From Roridomyces roridus (lineage: Eukaryota; Basidiomycota; Agaricomycetes; Agaricales; Mycenaceae), in the NCBI GenBank assembly GCA_029378245.1, contig JARKIF010000003.1, forward strand, positions 806,001 to 870,000: 64,000 bases of DNA, in the 5' to 3' direction. Under the pieces are notes generated by a model, which was given only the letters and a program-made list of their open reading frames with translations, was not told the DNA's origin and made no database searches. Numbering within the stretch: position 1 is the stretch's first letter; each line of letters begins with the position of its first letter. Positions 52,549 to 62,576 of this stretch are shown here, piece after piece. The position numbers and the translations under genes were made by a program.

Positions 52549-53036
52549 CTACTTCGAAACTGGGAGCGTAGTAGGCACCTCAACCTCCAGGCCCTTGCTC
52601 TTCCACTGCTTCTCGATGCCCACGAACCAATCGATGGCATCCAGAATCGTCTCCTTCCAAGTCTTATACGAGTCCAGCTTGGTCCCAAATGCTTTCTCCA
52701 CCGGTCTCAAGTCTACATCGAGTTTGTAAGTAGGCCAGACGGGAACTGTGCTTGGATCGGCGAGGCGCACACGCAGCTCGGGGCGCTCGTCCGCGATATA
52801 TTTGATTGCATCGCGAGGGTCGGCTTGGAACGGGGAGGCAACAGGCACACGCTTGGGGTGGTCCTTGGTTAGGGGGTGGAGACCAGCGATGTGAACGCGT
52901 GCGACATCGCGAACGTCGAGGATCCCCGGCGAGTACTGGTAGTTCTTGTTGTCTGAGCGGAGGAGCTGATAAACGAATCCGTTGGTCGAGAAGCTGGGGA
53001 AATCTGGTTCGGGGACGATATGCTCGAAGCCGGCTT
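52549..53036 (-). pseudogene. Truncated epimerase/reductase-like gene (C-terminal half only)
   Basis: From GFEHIVPEPDFPSF to the stop at 52549 the frame matches the C-terminal ~160 residues of the three complete paralogs that follow (FSTNGFVYQLLRSDNKNY, LDVRDVARVHIAGLHPL, DSYKTWKETILDAIDWF). Upstream of GFEHIVPE homology stops at once and the frame continues into unrelated sequence, so the Rossmann half with the NAD site is missing. It cannot work as a reductase. First member of the tandem array. Confidence 0.7.
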
Positions 53037-53517
53037 GAGAGCAGTGGTTTCTTGAAAGATGGGGGACCTGCAAAAGGTAGCTTTGGTTTATATGCAGGTA
53101 CCCACGGGCATCTAAGGCATTCCGCCTTGACAGGTCGAAAGAAGAAGAAACGTCTCCAGCGTTGTGTGGAAGTAACCCATGGTAGTCGGCGCGCTTGGCG
53201 ATGAAATTTCCGGCACTTTTCCGAATCCCGAATGAGCCGTTGGTAAGAATTCTCAGGATTGCTCGGTGGTTGGCCATCTAGAGCCAAGAACTGCGGCGAA
53301 CTCGGGTAGTACATATTCGGAAGGCATTCAGGAAGGGTGACTGCCGCGTGAGGACCTGAGCATGAGGTAGACATTCGACTGCAGGCTTCCAAGAAGATGT
53401 GAGAAAAATGCAGGAGCATGATTGCAGACAAGTATGGCTCATGAGAGTAAGAAGCAAGGAGCAAGTGTTAGGTAAGCAAATGTTGAACGGCATTGTAATT
53501 GTTCGACTATCTCTATT

Positions 53518-54747
53518 CTATACCGGTGGCATAGAGGGAACCTCAAACTTCAAACCCTTGTCCGTCCACTGCTTCTCGATATCCAAGAAGCGGTCTACTG
53601 CGTCCAAGATCGTCTCCTTCCACGTCTTGTATGAATTGATCCCAAATGCCTTTTCAACCGGCGACGGGTCCAGATCCACTTGATACGTAGGCCAACGTGG
53701 CACGGTATTCGGGTCCGCAAGACGGACACGCAGCTCGGGACGCTCGTCGAAGATGTACTGGATGGCATCGCGAAAATCAGACTGGTACGGAGAGGCCATA
53801 GGCACACGCTTGGGGTGGTCGTCCGTTAGGGGGTTGAGAGCAGCGACATGGATGCGGGCCACATCGCGCACGTCAATCAACCCAGGGAAGTAGATGTAGT
53901 TGGTGTTCTCCGGGCGAAGGAGCTGGTAAACGAACCCGTTCGTCGAGAAGCTAACAAAATCCGGCTCGGGGACAATGTGCTCGAAGCCGGGTGCAAAAGG
54001 CCCAAAAATCCAGGGCGGGCAGAAGATGGTCACGTCCATTTCTGGGTGCTGGTCGGCGAATTCGAGCACGGCCTGGTCGCTGAGCTTTTTCTCGGCGATG
54101 TAGACGTCGATGGGGGTTCCTTGTGCTGCTTGTTCCTTTGTAATCGGGGCCCAATCTGCAATGAGAGTGAGGTACAGGGTGCAGTTACTGAGTTGTTCGT
54201 ACCATCGGGACCGTATTCGTTTGGAGGAAAAGTGAGCATCGTGCTTGTAGAAACGAATTTCTTGATTCCAGCTTTGTGAGCTTCGCGTATGATATGCAGC
54301 GACCCTACGATGGCGGTCTGTGGATTTTTTCGGTATACAGGAATGAAAGTCGAAGATGACACCTACGTTGAGCACAGTCCCGTGGTCGGTTCGGCCAGGC
54401 AGTGGGGCAGCGGTGTGAATGACAGCGCCGACGCCCTTGAAAGCCGCTGTAAATTCGGACGAAGCAACGTCCAAGATTTCAACAGCCTCGAACCGTGGAT
54501 AGCTTGCGAAGGCGGTTTTCAACAAAGGAAGTTTGCGACCTCGCGCAGCACTGGCCAAGCTGTGAGCGGGTATCAATGGGGCAGGAGAGCGGTTACCCTC
54601 TAACAGAATACCCCGCTTCGAGGAGCTGGTATACGATTTCAGAGCCGAGCAGTCCCGCAGCACCAGTGACCTGTGTAAGCTCAAATCAAATTCGACCCGG
54701 GACATCGCGTTACTCACGAACACGATAGGTTTTGCTTCACAAGCCAT
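53518..54747 (-). CDS. NAD(P)-dependent epimerase/reductase-like protein (extended SDR), copy b
   Basis: The ATG at 54747 gives MACEAKPIVF; splicing joins VTGAAGLLGSEIVYQLLEAGYSVRG, a GxxGxxG nucleotide-binding turn. SAARGRKLPLLKTAF, VEILDVASSEF and AVIHTAAPLPGRTD are typical of dihydroflavonol-4-reductase-like extended SDRs. After short introns come ADWAPITKEQA, MDVTIFCPPWIFGPF and LIDVRDVARIHVAALNP. The family reduces ketones or aldehydes with NADPH; the substrate is unknown. More diverged from copies c and d than they are from each other. A shared phrase (GTAAGAAGCAAGGAGCAAG) lies about 50-90 bp beyond the 3' end, as with copies c and d. Confidence 0.8.
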   Translation of the reverse strand: MACEAKPIVFVSNAMSRVEFDLSLHRSLVLRDCSALKSYTSSSKRGILLEGNRSPAPLIPAHSLASAARGRKLPLLKTAFASYPRFEAVEILDVASSEFTAAFKGVGAVIHTAAPLPGRTDHGTVLNVGVIFDFHSCIPKKSTDRHRRVAAYHTRSSQSWNQEIRFYKHDAHFSSKRIRSRWYEQLSNCTLYLTLIADWAPITKEQAAQGTPIDVYIAEKKLSDQAVLEFADQHPEMDVTIFCPPWIFGPFAPGFEHIVPEPDFVSFSTNGFVYQLLRPENTNYIYFPGLIDVRDVARIHVAALNPLTDDHPKRVPMASPYQSDFRDAIQYIFDERPELRVRLADPNTVPRWPTYQVDLDPSPVEKAFGINSYKTWKETILDAVDRFLDIEKQWTDKGLKFEVPSMPPV

Positions 54748-55077
54748 TTCGAGTTCATGGGAGAAACATCTTGAGGGTATTATAGTAAGGGAGTTGCCAC
54801 AGTTACGGATAGGAATTCAGAAGTTGACGTCGTATTCAGTGGTTGTGCGTTTCCGTTGATGCAACCTCGAGTTTGTCCCTGAAAGATCAGGATACCGAGA
54901 AGTCCAGGTGGGAAAGTTGACAGAACCAATAGTAACGACAAGTAATGAAAGGATGGGTTCCCACGAGGTACTTGGTTGACCACATGAGGGTAAGAAGGAA
55001 GGAGCGAGCCTTAGGTAAGCCAAAAATGATTCAGATGTTGAATGTTGAACATGTTCACTATCTATTTTGTGTTCTAT

Positions 55078-56273
55078 CTAGAAAGGAGTAGCAGCAGGCA
55101 CCTCGAACTTCAATCCCTTCGCAGTCCACTTCTGCTCAATTTCCAAAAACCTATCCACCGAATCGAGAATCGTCTCCTTCCACGTCTTGTACGAGTCCAA
55201 CTTGATCCCAAAGGCCGTATCCACCGACTTCAGGTCTACATCAAGCTTGTACGAAGACCACCGAGGGACCGTCTCCGGGTCGGCGAGGCGGGACCTCAAG
55301 GCAGGACGCTCGGCGGCAATATAATTGATAGCGTCACGGAAGTCGGTCTGGTATGGCGAAACGATGGGTACACGCTTCGGATGATCGGCAGTAACAGGGC
55401 TGAGGCCAGCAATGTGCGCACGCGCGACGTCGCGAACGTCCAGCGTTCCCGCAGAATAGTGGTAATTCTTGTTGTCCGAACGGAGGAGCTGGTAGACGAA
55501 CAGGTTCGTCGAGAAGGTGGCGAAATCAGGCTCGGGAATGATCTCCTCGAACCCGGGTGCGAAGGGACCAAAGATCCACGGTGGGCAGAAGATCGTAATG
55601 TCCATTTCTGGGTGCTTGTCTGCGAATTCGAGGACGGCCTGCTCGCCAAACTTCTTTTCGGCGATGTAAAGTTCGAAGGCGTTGCCTTTGATGGCTTGCT
55701 CTTTGGTTATTGGGACCCAGTCTGCAGAGAGTTGGTTAGCTTTGCCACAAACAGGACAATTTTTCTTACCATTTGGGCCAAATGCGTCGTGGGGGAAGGT
55801 CACCATCGAGCCGGTGGCAACGAATTTCTTGATTCCTGCTTTCTGAGCCTCACGCAGGATGTGCAGAGACCCTTCTATCGCGCTCTGTGATTTAATTAGT
55901 CGATCAGAGATCAGAAGATTCTAAGGAAAAGCGTACGTTGAACGCGCCCTCGCTGTCAGTCCGCCCGGGCAGCGGAGCGGCGGTGTGGATGATGGCCTCG
56001 ACACCCGTAAAAACCTCTTGATAGTCGGCCGTCGAAACGTCGGCGATCTCAACAGCCTCAAACTGCGGATATTTGTCGAAAGCCTTCTTCAACAGAGGGA
56101 GTTTGCGGCCACGAGCAGCGCTAGAGACATCTTGAGCAAAATTCATCAAGAATGGCTCAACAGACTTACCCTCTAACGGCGTAGCCTGCTTGGAGTAGCT
56201 GGTGCACAACCTCGAAACCGAGGTATCCAGCGGCACCAGTAACGAACACGAGAGGCTTTGTTTGAGTGGACAT
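55078..56273 (-). CDS. NAD(P)-dependent epimerase/reductase-like protein (extended SDR), copy c
   Basis: The ATG at 56273 starts MSTQTKPLVFVTGAAGYLG, giving the GxxGxxG site without the intron present in copy b. Then SAARGRKLPLLKKAFDKYPQF, DVSTADYQEVFTGVEAI, HTAAPLPGRTDSEGAFN, IEGSLHILREAQKAGIKKF, VTFPHDAFGPNG, MDITIFCPPWIFGPF and DVRDVARAHIAGLSP. It is divergent from the aldo-keto reductase at 56954 with 680 bp between starts. Closest paralog is the copy at 59389-60591, which has the same neighbour. Confidence 0.82.
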
Positions 56274-56953
56274 TGCAGATCGAGTGAAAAGGAATTGGAG
56301 AGGATATGGACTTGGCCACTCGCCCGTCTCACTTTATACTCCTTGGTTCTGCGGCCATACCAGGGCAATATTCTTGCTGGGCCGACAGGATGGATAATCC
56401 AAGAGCATAGAGATCGGTCGGGTTGGTCAGAAAGAAGTTCGGCATCAATAACATCTCTGCGTCCGATGACCGACGAGCTTGGTAAGTGCTTCCCAGCCGC
56501 TTTGTCAGATTTTGCTGCGCATTCAATTTCACAGTAAGCCAAGTCCAAGCAGAAGAAGCCCCAGCGGCGCTGGTCGGTCGTTGACTGAAAACAGAACGAG
56601 ATTCATGGCGTACATGGTGGTTGAAGTGTAAGCACGGAGCAAATGAGAACAAACTCGGAAGGCCATCACCGGCGCGGATTTGACGGGCCGAGTACCACCC
56701 GCCGTTGCATCCCGATGGGCCCATTTTGGATTTTTAGAACATTATCATGCAATATCGATTGCTTGTCGTACTGCATGTTTCACCTCCAGGCTGGATAACT
56801 CTGAATGAAACGACAGGTGACCACACAACTCCAACCGTGGGAATCTGGGTTGAATTCCGAGCAAATTCAGCAAGGTGACGTACATTCTTATTCCTCTTCT
56901 TATTCCCATCATCAGCGTCCAATGGCGATACTCAGCCCTCACGACTTGCACCC
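56274..56953. promoter_or_regulatory. Divergent SDR/AKR promoter, unit 1
   Basis: A 680-bp shared upstream region of two oppositely oriented genes, with a TATA-like ACTTTATACTCC near 56330. CTGGATAACTCTGAATGA near 56790 also occurs in unit 2 near 61444, so part of the spacer is conserved between the duplicates. Confidence 0.5.
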
Positions 56954-57928
56954 ATGTCCGCACCGACACTCCTCTTTGGCGGTGCCTCCATCGGCGACTC
57001 GTTCAAGACCGTTGAAGCCCTTGACACCCTCCTCACTCAACTCAAAGACTTCGGTATCACCCGCATAGACAGTGCCGCCCGCTACCCCCTCACCAACCCC
57101 GGAGAGTCTGAGCGTCTGTTGGGCAAGGTCGGCGCCGTCGCCAAGGGCTTCGTCGTTGATACCAAGATCAATATTGCAGGCTTTGGGCCCACCTTTCCTG
57201 GCTCCTTGACTGCCGAAGCCATCAACAAGTCGGTGCAGGGGAGTTATCAGAGTTTGGCGATTAGTGGGAAGGGCACAGAAGTGGTCAATGTGTTGTATTG
57301 CCATGCACCGGACTCCGAGACGCCTCTCGAGCAACAGGCCGCCGCGCTCGACGCTCTCTTCAAGAAGGGGATGTTCAAGCAACTTGGGTTGTCCAACTTT
57401 CCCCCGGAGATGGTCGAAAAATTCGTGGAGATCTGCGACACGGAGGGATATGTCAAGCCTACTGTGTACCAAGGAAATTACAACCTCGTCGGACGTGACG
57501 CAGAAGACGCCCTCTTGCCACTCCTGCGCCAGCACGGCATCGCGTTCATCGCGTATAGCCCGCTGGCCGGTGGGTTCCTTTCGGGCAAATTTACAGCAGG
57601 GAATACAGAGGGAACCCGTTTCGAGGCCGGGACGCCCATCGGCGATTTTATGCGCACACATTTTGACAAGCCCGAGTTGCATGCCACGATCAGGGTGCTC
57701 AACTCCCTCCTGGAATCTCACGGCATCTCGAAACCGGAGGCGGCTTTGAGGTGGGCGTGCTTCCACTCTGCACTCAAGGCCGAGAATGGGGATGGGATTA
57801 TTCTGGGGGCGAGTCGGGCTGAGCAGGTCGTGGCGAATATCGAAGCGGTCAAGAAGGGCCCGTTGCCAGAGGAGGTGGTGGAGGGGATGGAGGGAATTTG
57901 GGTCGAGGTGAAGAAGGGCGGAGCGTGA
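56954..57928 (+). CDS. Aldo-keto reductase (AKR7-like), copy 1
   Basis: Intron-free, 324 residues. It opens TLLFGGASIGDSF and shows the AKR barrel with the catalytic Asp and Tyr in RIDSAARYP, Lys in VVDTKI and His in LYCHAPD. GLSNFPPEMVEKFVEIC, AYSPLAGGFLSGKF and the C-terminal cofactor loop GIILGASRAEQVVAN follow. The pattern is that of the aflatoxin-aldehyde reductase group (AKR7 and fungal relatives), which reduce aldehydes with NADPH. Divergent pairing with an SDR suggests joint use on one carbonyl substrate, which is inference. Confidence 0.87.
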   Translation: MSAPTLLFGGASIGDSFKTVEALDTLLTQLKDFGITRIDSAARYPLTNPGESERLLGKVGAVAKGFVVDTKINIAGFGPTFPGSLTAEAINKSVQGSYQSLAISGKGTEVVNVLYCHAPDSETPLEQQAAALDALFKKGMFKQLGLSNFPPEMVEKFVEICDTEGYVKPTVYQGNYNLVGRDAEDALLPLLRQHGIAFIAYSPLAGGFLSGKFTAGNTEGTRFEAGTPIGDFMRTHFDKPELHATIRVLNSLLESHGISKPEAALRWACFHSALKAENGDGIILGASRAEQVVANIEAVKKGPLPEEVVEGMEGIWVEVKKGGA

Positions 57929-58488
57929 AAGTTGGGCCTATGTAATATTTTCAATTCGAGCTTCCGAGTGACAGTTGTGTTGTGTTGTTCGCACCTTGTT
58001 CCTTGCCATTTTCTATCTAGTCGCCACTGGGAAAGAATTGGCTGGCTGACTGTTCGAATCTTACCTACTTGAACGAATTGCTCGTTGGCTGCCCAGTTTT
58101 CAACCGATTTTACAAGTTTCGACCGTGTCTGTCCAGGACGCCACTGGGACTCTTGAATCTTATACTTGCTGGCAGTGGTATTTGCCGAATTACGCCAGGA
58201 GGTCCGTGTCCTTCGTTGATTTTTCATTCCTGACAACTCTGCTGTCCGTCGCGGCGCCGGAATCTGTTCAAATTTCGCGCAGCCCACAGCAGTAACCAAT
58301 CGGTTCCAGTTGAAATTCTCTTAGACTTGATTCTTGACTCTTTGTTATATACACCGAAGAATCCGCCGCGTTCGCGCCGATAGCACCAGCGCCTATAGCT
58401 ATTGTGCTTACCGACCAGCTGCTTGAAAACACTATCGTCGCGCGTCGACGGCTGTAATGTCGCAACTTTCTTTTTCCCCCGATAAGAC
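57929..58488. other. 3' flank of AKR copy 1, no gene seen
   Basis: Up to about 58335 this matches the 3' flank of AKR copy 2; beyond that the match ends. No coding frame is supported. Confidence 0.5.
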
Positions 58489-58616
58489 CTGAATCGGAAT
58501 TTCCAAGGATATCGGGTCTGACGGGTCCATATTCGTCCTGATACCAACCAGGTTCCCGCATATATGCCCTGATCAGGTCCCGTCAGACCCGATATCCTTC
58601 ACTAATACCGATTCAG
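58489..58616. repeat. Near-perfect inverted repeat, possible MITE
   Basis: Arms of 21 bp pair exactly (58505-58525 with 58579-58599: AAGGATATCGGGTCTGACGG and its complement), and the outer 9 bp CTGAATCGG (58489-58497) pair with CCGATTCAG (58608-58616). The loop is 53 nt. It lies just past the end of duplication unit 1. Confidence 0.75.
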
Positions 58617-58639
58617 CACATATCTGAAGAAAAAGAAAG

Positions 58640-58970
58640 TTGGGACAAAGTGTCCGACCACGGACCCCAGAAGATGTGCTGGGGAAATAGTACCGACGCC
58701 GGTCCGACGGCCATGACAAGACACGCGGCGCCCACATATGCCTTGGAAGACCTTATTGATTGATCCATCAGGACTCCGACGAAGAATCAACGCACCGTCA
58801 AGTTGATGAGCTCTATCGACTTGTGGAACGCTGCAGCGATTGTCGGGATTGCAGGGAAATAAATCTTGGCCGACAGAGGGCTGCGAATACCCAGATGAAC
58901 CCAGCAGGAAAGGAGCCAAAAGCGCAAACCAGGAACCTGGCTAGACCAGCGCGCGAGAGGATGAGCCATT
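58640..58970 (-). pseudogene. Fragment of a DHA1-type MFS transporter
   Basis: The minus strand reads PLSAKIYFPAIPTIAAAFHKSIELINLTV, the opening of drug:proton antiporter 1 transporters (outside loop and helix 1-2 start). After an intron-like gap come VFQGI and, in another frame, HIFWGPWSDTL, like the conserved FWG..SD loop. The frames do not join and the rest of the twelve helices is absent. It is a decayed piece located between the two SDR/AKR units. Confidence 0.55.
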
Positions 58971-59388
58971 TTTCGCGGGATGTGTATATGCTGAAGGGTT
59001 CTTCAAAGTTCAGTGGTAGCGGCAGACATTCCCTTGGGACGAGAGCTGGCAGGTATGAAGCAAGTTAACCACGCGCCTCTTATAGTAACCCCACGCCGAT
59101 GCGACCCAATCACGTACTTCTTTTCCAGTCAAAGAACCGGATCCATCGCCACATGAGAGTAAAAAGGAAGGAGCAAGCGTTAGGTAAGCCAGCAGGCCGC
59201 AGATGATTACCTTGCTTGTCAAGGTCTCTGGAGACCCTTAATTACCTAATCCGGATGTAACCCGACAAGGCTTCCGATCAACTGATTCAAGGTGATCCAA
59301 TCAAGCAAGCAAGGTCTACTCCGACGGAGTCGGAGCTTCCCAGTGAGAATGTTGACTACTTATTTGATCTTCTATCGTACATTACAGT
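58971..59388. other. Spacer with array-specific 3' phrase
   Basis: No gene. The phrase AAGGAAGGAGCAAGCGTTAGG near 59165 (20-base core shared in part) resembles those 3' of copies b and c, as expected in a tandem array. Confidence 0.45.
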
Positions 59389-60591
59389 TTACAAGTATTC
59401 AGGAGTAACAGTAGGTACCTCGAACTTCAATCCCTTGGCCGTCCAATTTTGCTCAATTTCCAAGAATCTATCCACCGAATCAAGTATCGTCTCCTTCCAC
59501 GTCTTGTACGAATCCAATTTGATCCCAAAGGCCGTATCCACCGGAGTCAGGTCGACGTCAAGCTTGTACGAAGACCACCGAGGAACCGTCTCCGGGTCGG
59601 CGAGGCGGGATCGCAAGGCAGGACGCTCAGCGGCAATATAATTGATAGCGTCACGGAAGTCGGTCTGGTGAGGCGAGACGATGGGTACACGCTTCGGATG
59701 ATCGGGAGTGACGGGATTCAGACCAGCAATGTGCGCACGCGCGACGTCGCGAACGTCCAACGTCCCCGCAGAGTAATGATATTTCTTGTTGTCTGAGCGG
59801 AGGAGCTGGTAGACGAAGAGATTCGTCGAGAAGGCGGCGAAATCGGGCTCGGGAACGATATCCTCGAACCCTGGAGCGAAGGGACCAAAAATCCACGGAG
59901 GGGAGAAGATCGTAATGTCCATCTCAGGGTGCTGGTCTGCGAATTCCAGGACGGCCTGCTCGGCGAATTTTTTCTCGCCGGTGTAAAGTTCAAAGGCGTT
60001 GCCCTCGAGGGCTTGCTCTTTGGTTATTGGGACCCAGTCTGCAGGAAGTTGGTTAGCTTTTGCGATGGGTAAGACGACCTTTCTCACCATTTGAACCAAA
60101 CGCGTCGTTAGGGAAGGTCACCATCGAGCCGGTTGCAACGAATTTCTTGATTCCTGATTTATGAGCCTCACGCAGGATGTGCAGAGACCCTTCTATCGCG
60201 CTCTGAGATTGAATTAGTTGGACAGAAACTAGAATATGTTGAAGGAAAGCGTACGTTGAACGCGGTCTCGCTATCAGCTCGCCCGGGAAGCGGGGCAGCG
60301 GTGTGGATGATCGCCTCGACACCCTTGAAAACTTCCTCATAATCGGCTGTCGAAACGTCGGCGATCTCGACAGCCTCAAACTGTGGATATTTGTCGAACG
60401 CCTTCTTCAATAAAGGGAGTTTGCGGCCACGAGCAGCGCTAAAAACATCTTGAGCAGAATTCATCAAGGGCTGCTCAACGGACTTACCCTCTGACCGCGT
60501 AGCCTTCTTGAAGTAGCTGGTGTACAACCTCGAAACCGAGGTATCCAGCAGCACCAGTAACGAACACGAGAGGCTTTGTTTGAGTGGACAT
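59389..60591 (-). CDS. NAD(P)-dependent epimerase/reductase-like protein (extended SDR), copy d
   Basis: The ATG at 60591 gives MSTQTKPLVFVTGAAGYLG as in copy c, then SAARGRKLPLLKKAFDKYPQF, DVSTADYEEVFKGVEAI, HTAAPLPGRADSETAFN, IEGSLHILREAHKSGIKKF, ADWVPITKEQALEGNAF, MDITIFSPPWIFGPF and DVRDVARAHIAGLNP, ending VTPEYL. Differences from copy c are mostly conservative and the frame is intact, so both are probably under selection. Divergent from AKR copy 2. Confidence 0.82.
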
Positions 60592-61598
60592 TGCAAATCG
60601 AGTGAAGGGGATTGGAGAGGATACGAACTTGGCAACTCTCACTTTATACTCCTTGGTTCTACGGGCATGCCAAGGTAAGTCATCCTCTTTCTAAGAGCCG
60701 ATGTGCTGGATAATCCAAGAGCATATAGCCGAAGAGCTTGGTAAGTGCTTCCCATCGGCTTTGTAAGATTTTGCTACGCATCCCATCAAGCCGAGGCCGA
60801 GTCTAAGGAGAAATATTAAATAGAGCCTTCGCGACGTTGTCACGTTGCTCGGTCGCTGAGTGAAAGAAGAACGAGACCTACCCAGAGTTAATGGCATGTC
60901 CCGGCAACCACCCAAGCATGATCTGCCGCTGCTGCTTGCCGTGGAGGTCAGTGGAAGCATGGCAGGACAGAGTCCGAGGAAAGCGCCCGCTTTGTTGATG
61001 CCAGCCAGGCATGTCTGGCGTCGGGGCACCGTCGGTAATCCAACGACAAAGGAAGAAAGAAGCTCTTCGAAAGTAAGTAAAACTAACAGTTCACAGGCGT
61101 TGTAAATACTCCTGCAGTGGAGTGTAAGCGGGAGGGAAGGAAGAGAGCTCAAAGGGAAGGGACTGTTGGCGACGATGCCAAGGGGACGTTGACTAGGGGG
61201 GACTGTTTCGGGTGAGGTGCGGATGCTTGGAGTCACTGTGGTGGTGTTGAGCAGTAGTGAGCCGCCAGGCGTGACATGTCAGCAAATGCATCAGCAAATC
61301 TTGCTGATGCCCAAAGTGTTCGCCGCAGTCAGCAGGGTCTATTTGCATCAAAGTTCGCCGCACTGTTGCCAAAACTCGCAACCTGGGTTTTCACGTTATA
61401 ACTCTCAACAGAATTACATATCCCACCTTCCCCACGTTCTGTCTGGATAACTCTGAATGAAAAACAAAACTCGAACCGTGGGAAGTTGGGTTGAATTCAA
61501 TATTCAATTCCGATCAAATCCAAACAAGTGGCGTACGCTGTTATTCATGATCATCAGCTCCGGCCGCTTTCCAATTCTTCTTCTCACAACTTGCGCCC
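60592..61598. promoter_or_regulatory. Divergent SDR/AKR promoter, unit 2
   Basis: About 1.0 kb between divergent starts. The ends match unit 1 (ACTTTATACTCCTTGG near 60641; CTGGATAACTCTGAATGA near 61444). The middle has extra sequence without a convincing gene; a 181-codon minus-strand frame at 60691-61236 is Ser/Leu-rich and has no domain pattern. Confidence 0.45.
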
Positions 61599-62576
61599 AT
61601 GCCCGCACCGACGCTCCTCTTCGGCGGTGCCTCCATCGGCGACTCATTCAAGACCGTTCAAGCCCTCGAGACCCTCCTCACTCAACTCAAAGACCTTGGT
61701 ATCACCCGCATCGACACTGCCGCCCGATACCCCGCCACCAACCAGGGCGAATCTGAGCGTTTGCTGGGCGAGGTTGGCGCCGTCGCCAAAGGCTTCGCTG
61801 TTGATACCAAGATCAATACTGGGCCAGGCTTTGGGCCCACCTTTCCTGGCTCCTTGACTGCTGAAGCCATCGACAAGTCGTTGCAGCAGAGTTACCAGAG
61901 TTTGGCGATTAGTGGGAAGGGCACAGAAGTGGTCAATGTGCTGTACTGCCATGCACCGGACTCCGAGACGCCTCTCGAACAACAAGCTGCCGCGCTCGAC
62001 GCGCTCTTCAAGAAGGGGATGTTCAAGCAGCTTGGCTTGTCCAACTACCCCCCGGAGATGGTCGAGAAATTTGTGCAGATCTGCGACAAGGAGGGATATG
62101 TGAAGCCTGCTGTGTACCAAGGAAAGTACAACCTCGTCGCCCGTGGTGCAGAAGACGCCCTCTTGCCGCTTCTTCGCCAGCACGACATCGCATTTATTGC
62201 GTACAGCCCGCTCGCCGGAGGGTTTCTCTCCGGCAATTTTACAGCAGGAAATACAGAGGGAACCCGCTTCCAGGAGGGCACTCTCATTGGCGATTTTATC
62301 CGCCCGCATTTTGACAAGCCCGAGTTGCATGCAGCGATCAAGGCGCTCGACTCCCTCCTGGAATCTCACGGCATCTCGAAACCGGAGGCGGCTTTGAGGT
62401 GGGCGTGCTTCCACTCTGCACTCAAGGCCGAGAATGGGGATGGGATTATTCTTGGGGCGAGTCGGGCTGAGCAGGTCGTGGCGAATGTCGAAGCGGTCAA
62501 GAAGGGCCCGTTGCCAGAGGAGGTGGTGAAGGGGATGGAGGGAATTTGGTTCGAGGTGAAGAAGGGCGGAGCGTGA
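61599..62576 (+). CDS. Aldo-keto reductase (AKR7-like), copy 2
   Basis: Intron-free, 325 residues, one more than copy 1 (TKINTGPGFGPTF against TKINIAGFGPTF). The same catalytic set is present: Asp and Tyr in RIDTAARYP, Lys in VDTKI, His in LYCHAPD. The last ~65 residues are nearly identical to copy 1, while mid-protein sites vary (for example EGTRFQEGTLIGDFIRPHF against EGTRFEAGTPIGDFMRTHF), which would fit either gene conversion of the 3' end or altered substrate loops. Confidence 0.87.
   Translation: MPAPTLLFGGASIGDSFKTVQALETLLTQLKDLGITRIDTAARYPATNQGESERLLGEVGAVAKGFAVDTKINTGPGFGPTFPGSLTAEAIDKSLQQSYQSLAISGKGTEVVNVLYCHAPDSETPLEQQAAALDALFKKGMFKQLGLSNYPPEMVEKFVQICDKEGYVKPAVYQGKYNLVARGAEDALLPLLRQHDIAFIAYSPLAGGFLSGNFTAGNTEGTRFQEGTLIGDFIRPHFDKPELHAAIKALDSLLESHGISKPEAALRWACFHSALKAENGDGIILGASRAEQVVANVEAVKKGPLPEEVVKGMEGIWFEVKKGGA

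Larger units (their letters stand above)
55078..58335. repeat. Segmental duplication unit 1 (SDR + AKR pair)
   Basis: This segment, a minus-strand SDR gene, a divergent spacer, a plus-strand aldo-keto reductase gene and its 3' flank to about 58335, recurs in the same orientation at 59389-63010. The 3' flank match includes CCGTCGCGGCGCCGGAATCT in both. Confidence 0.8.
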
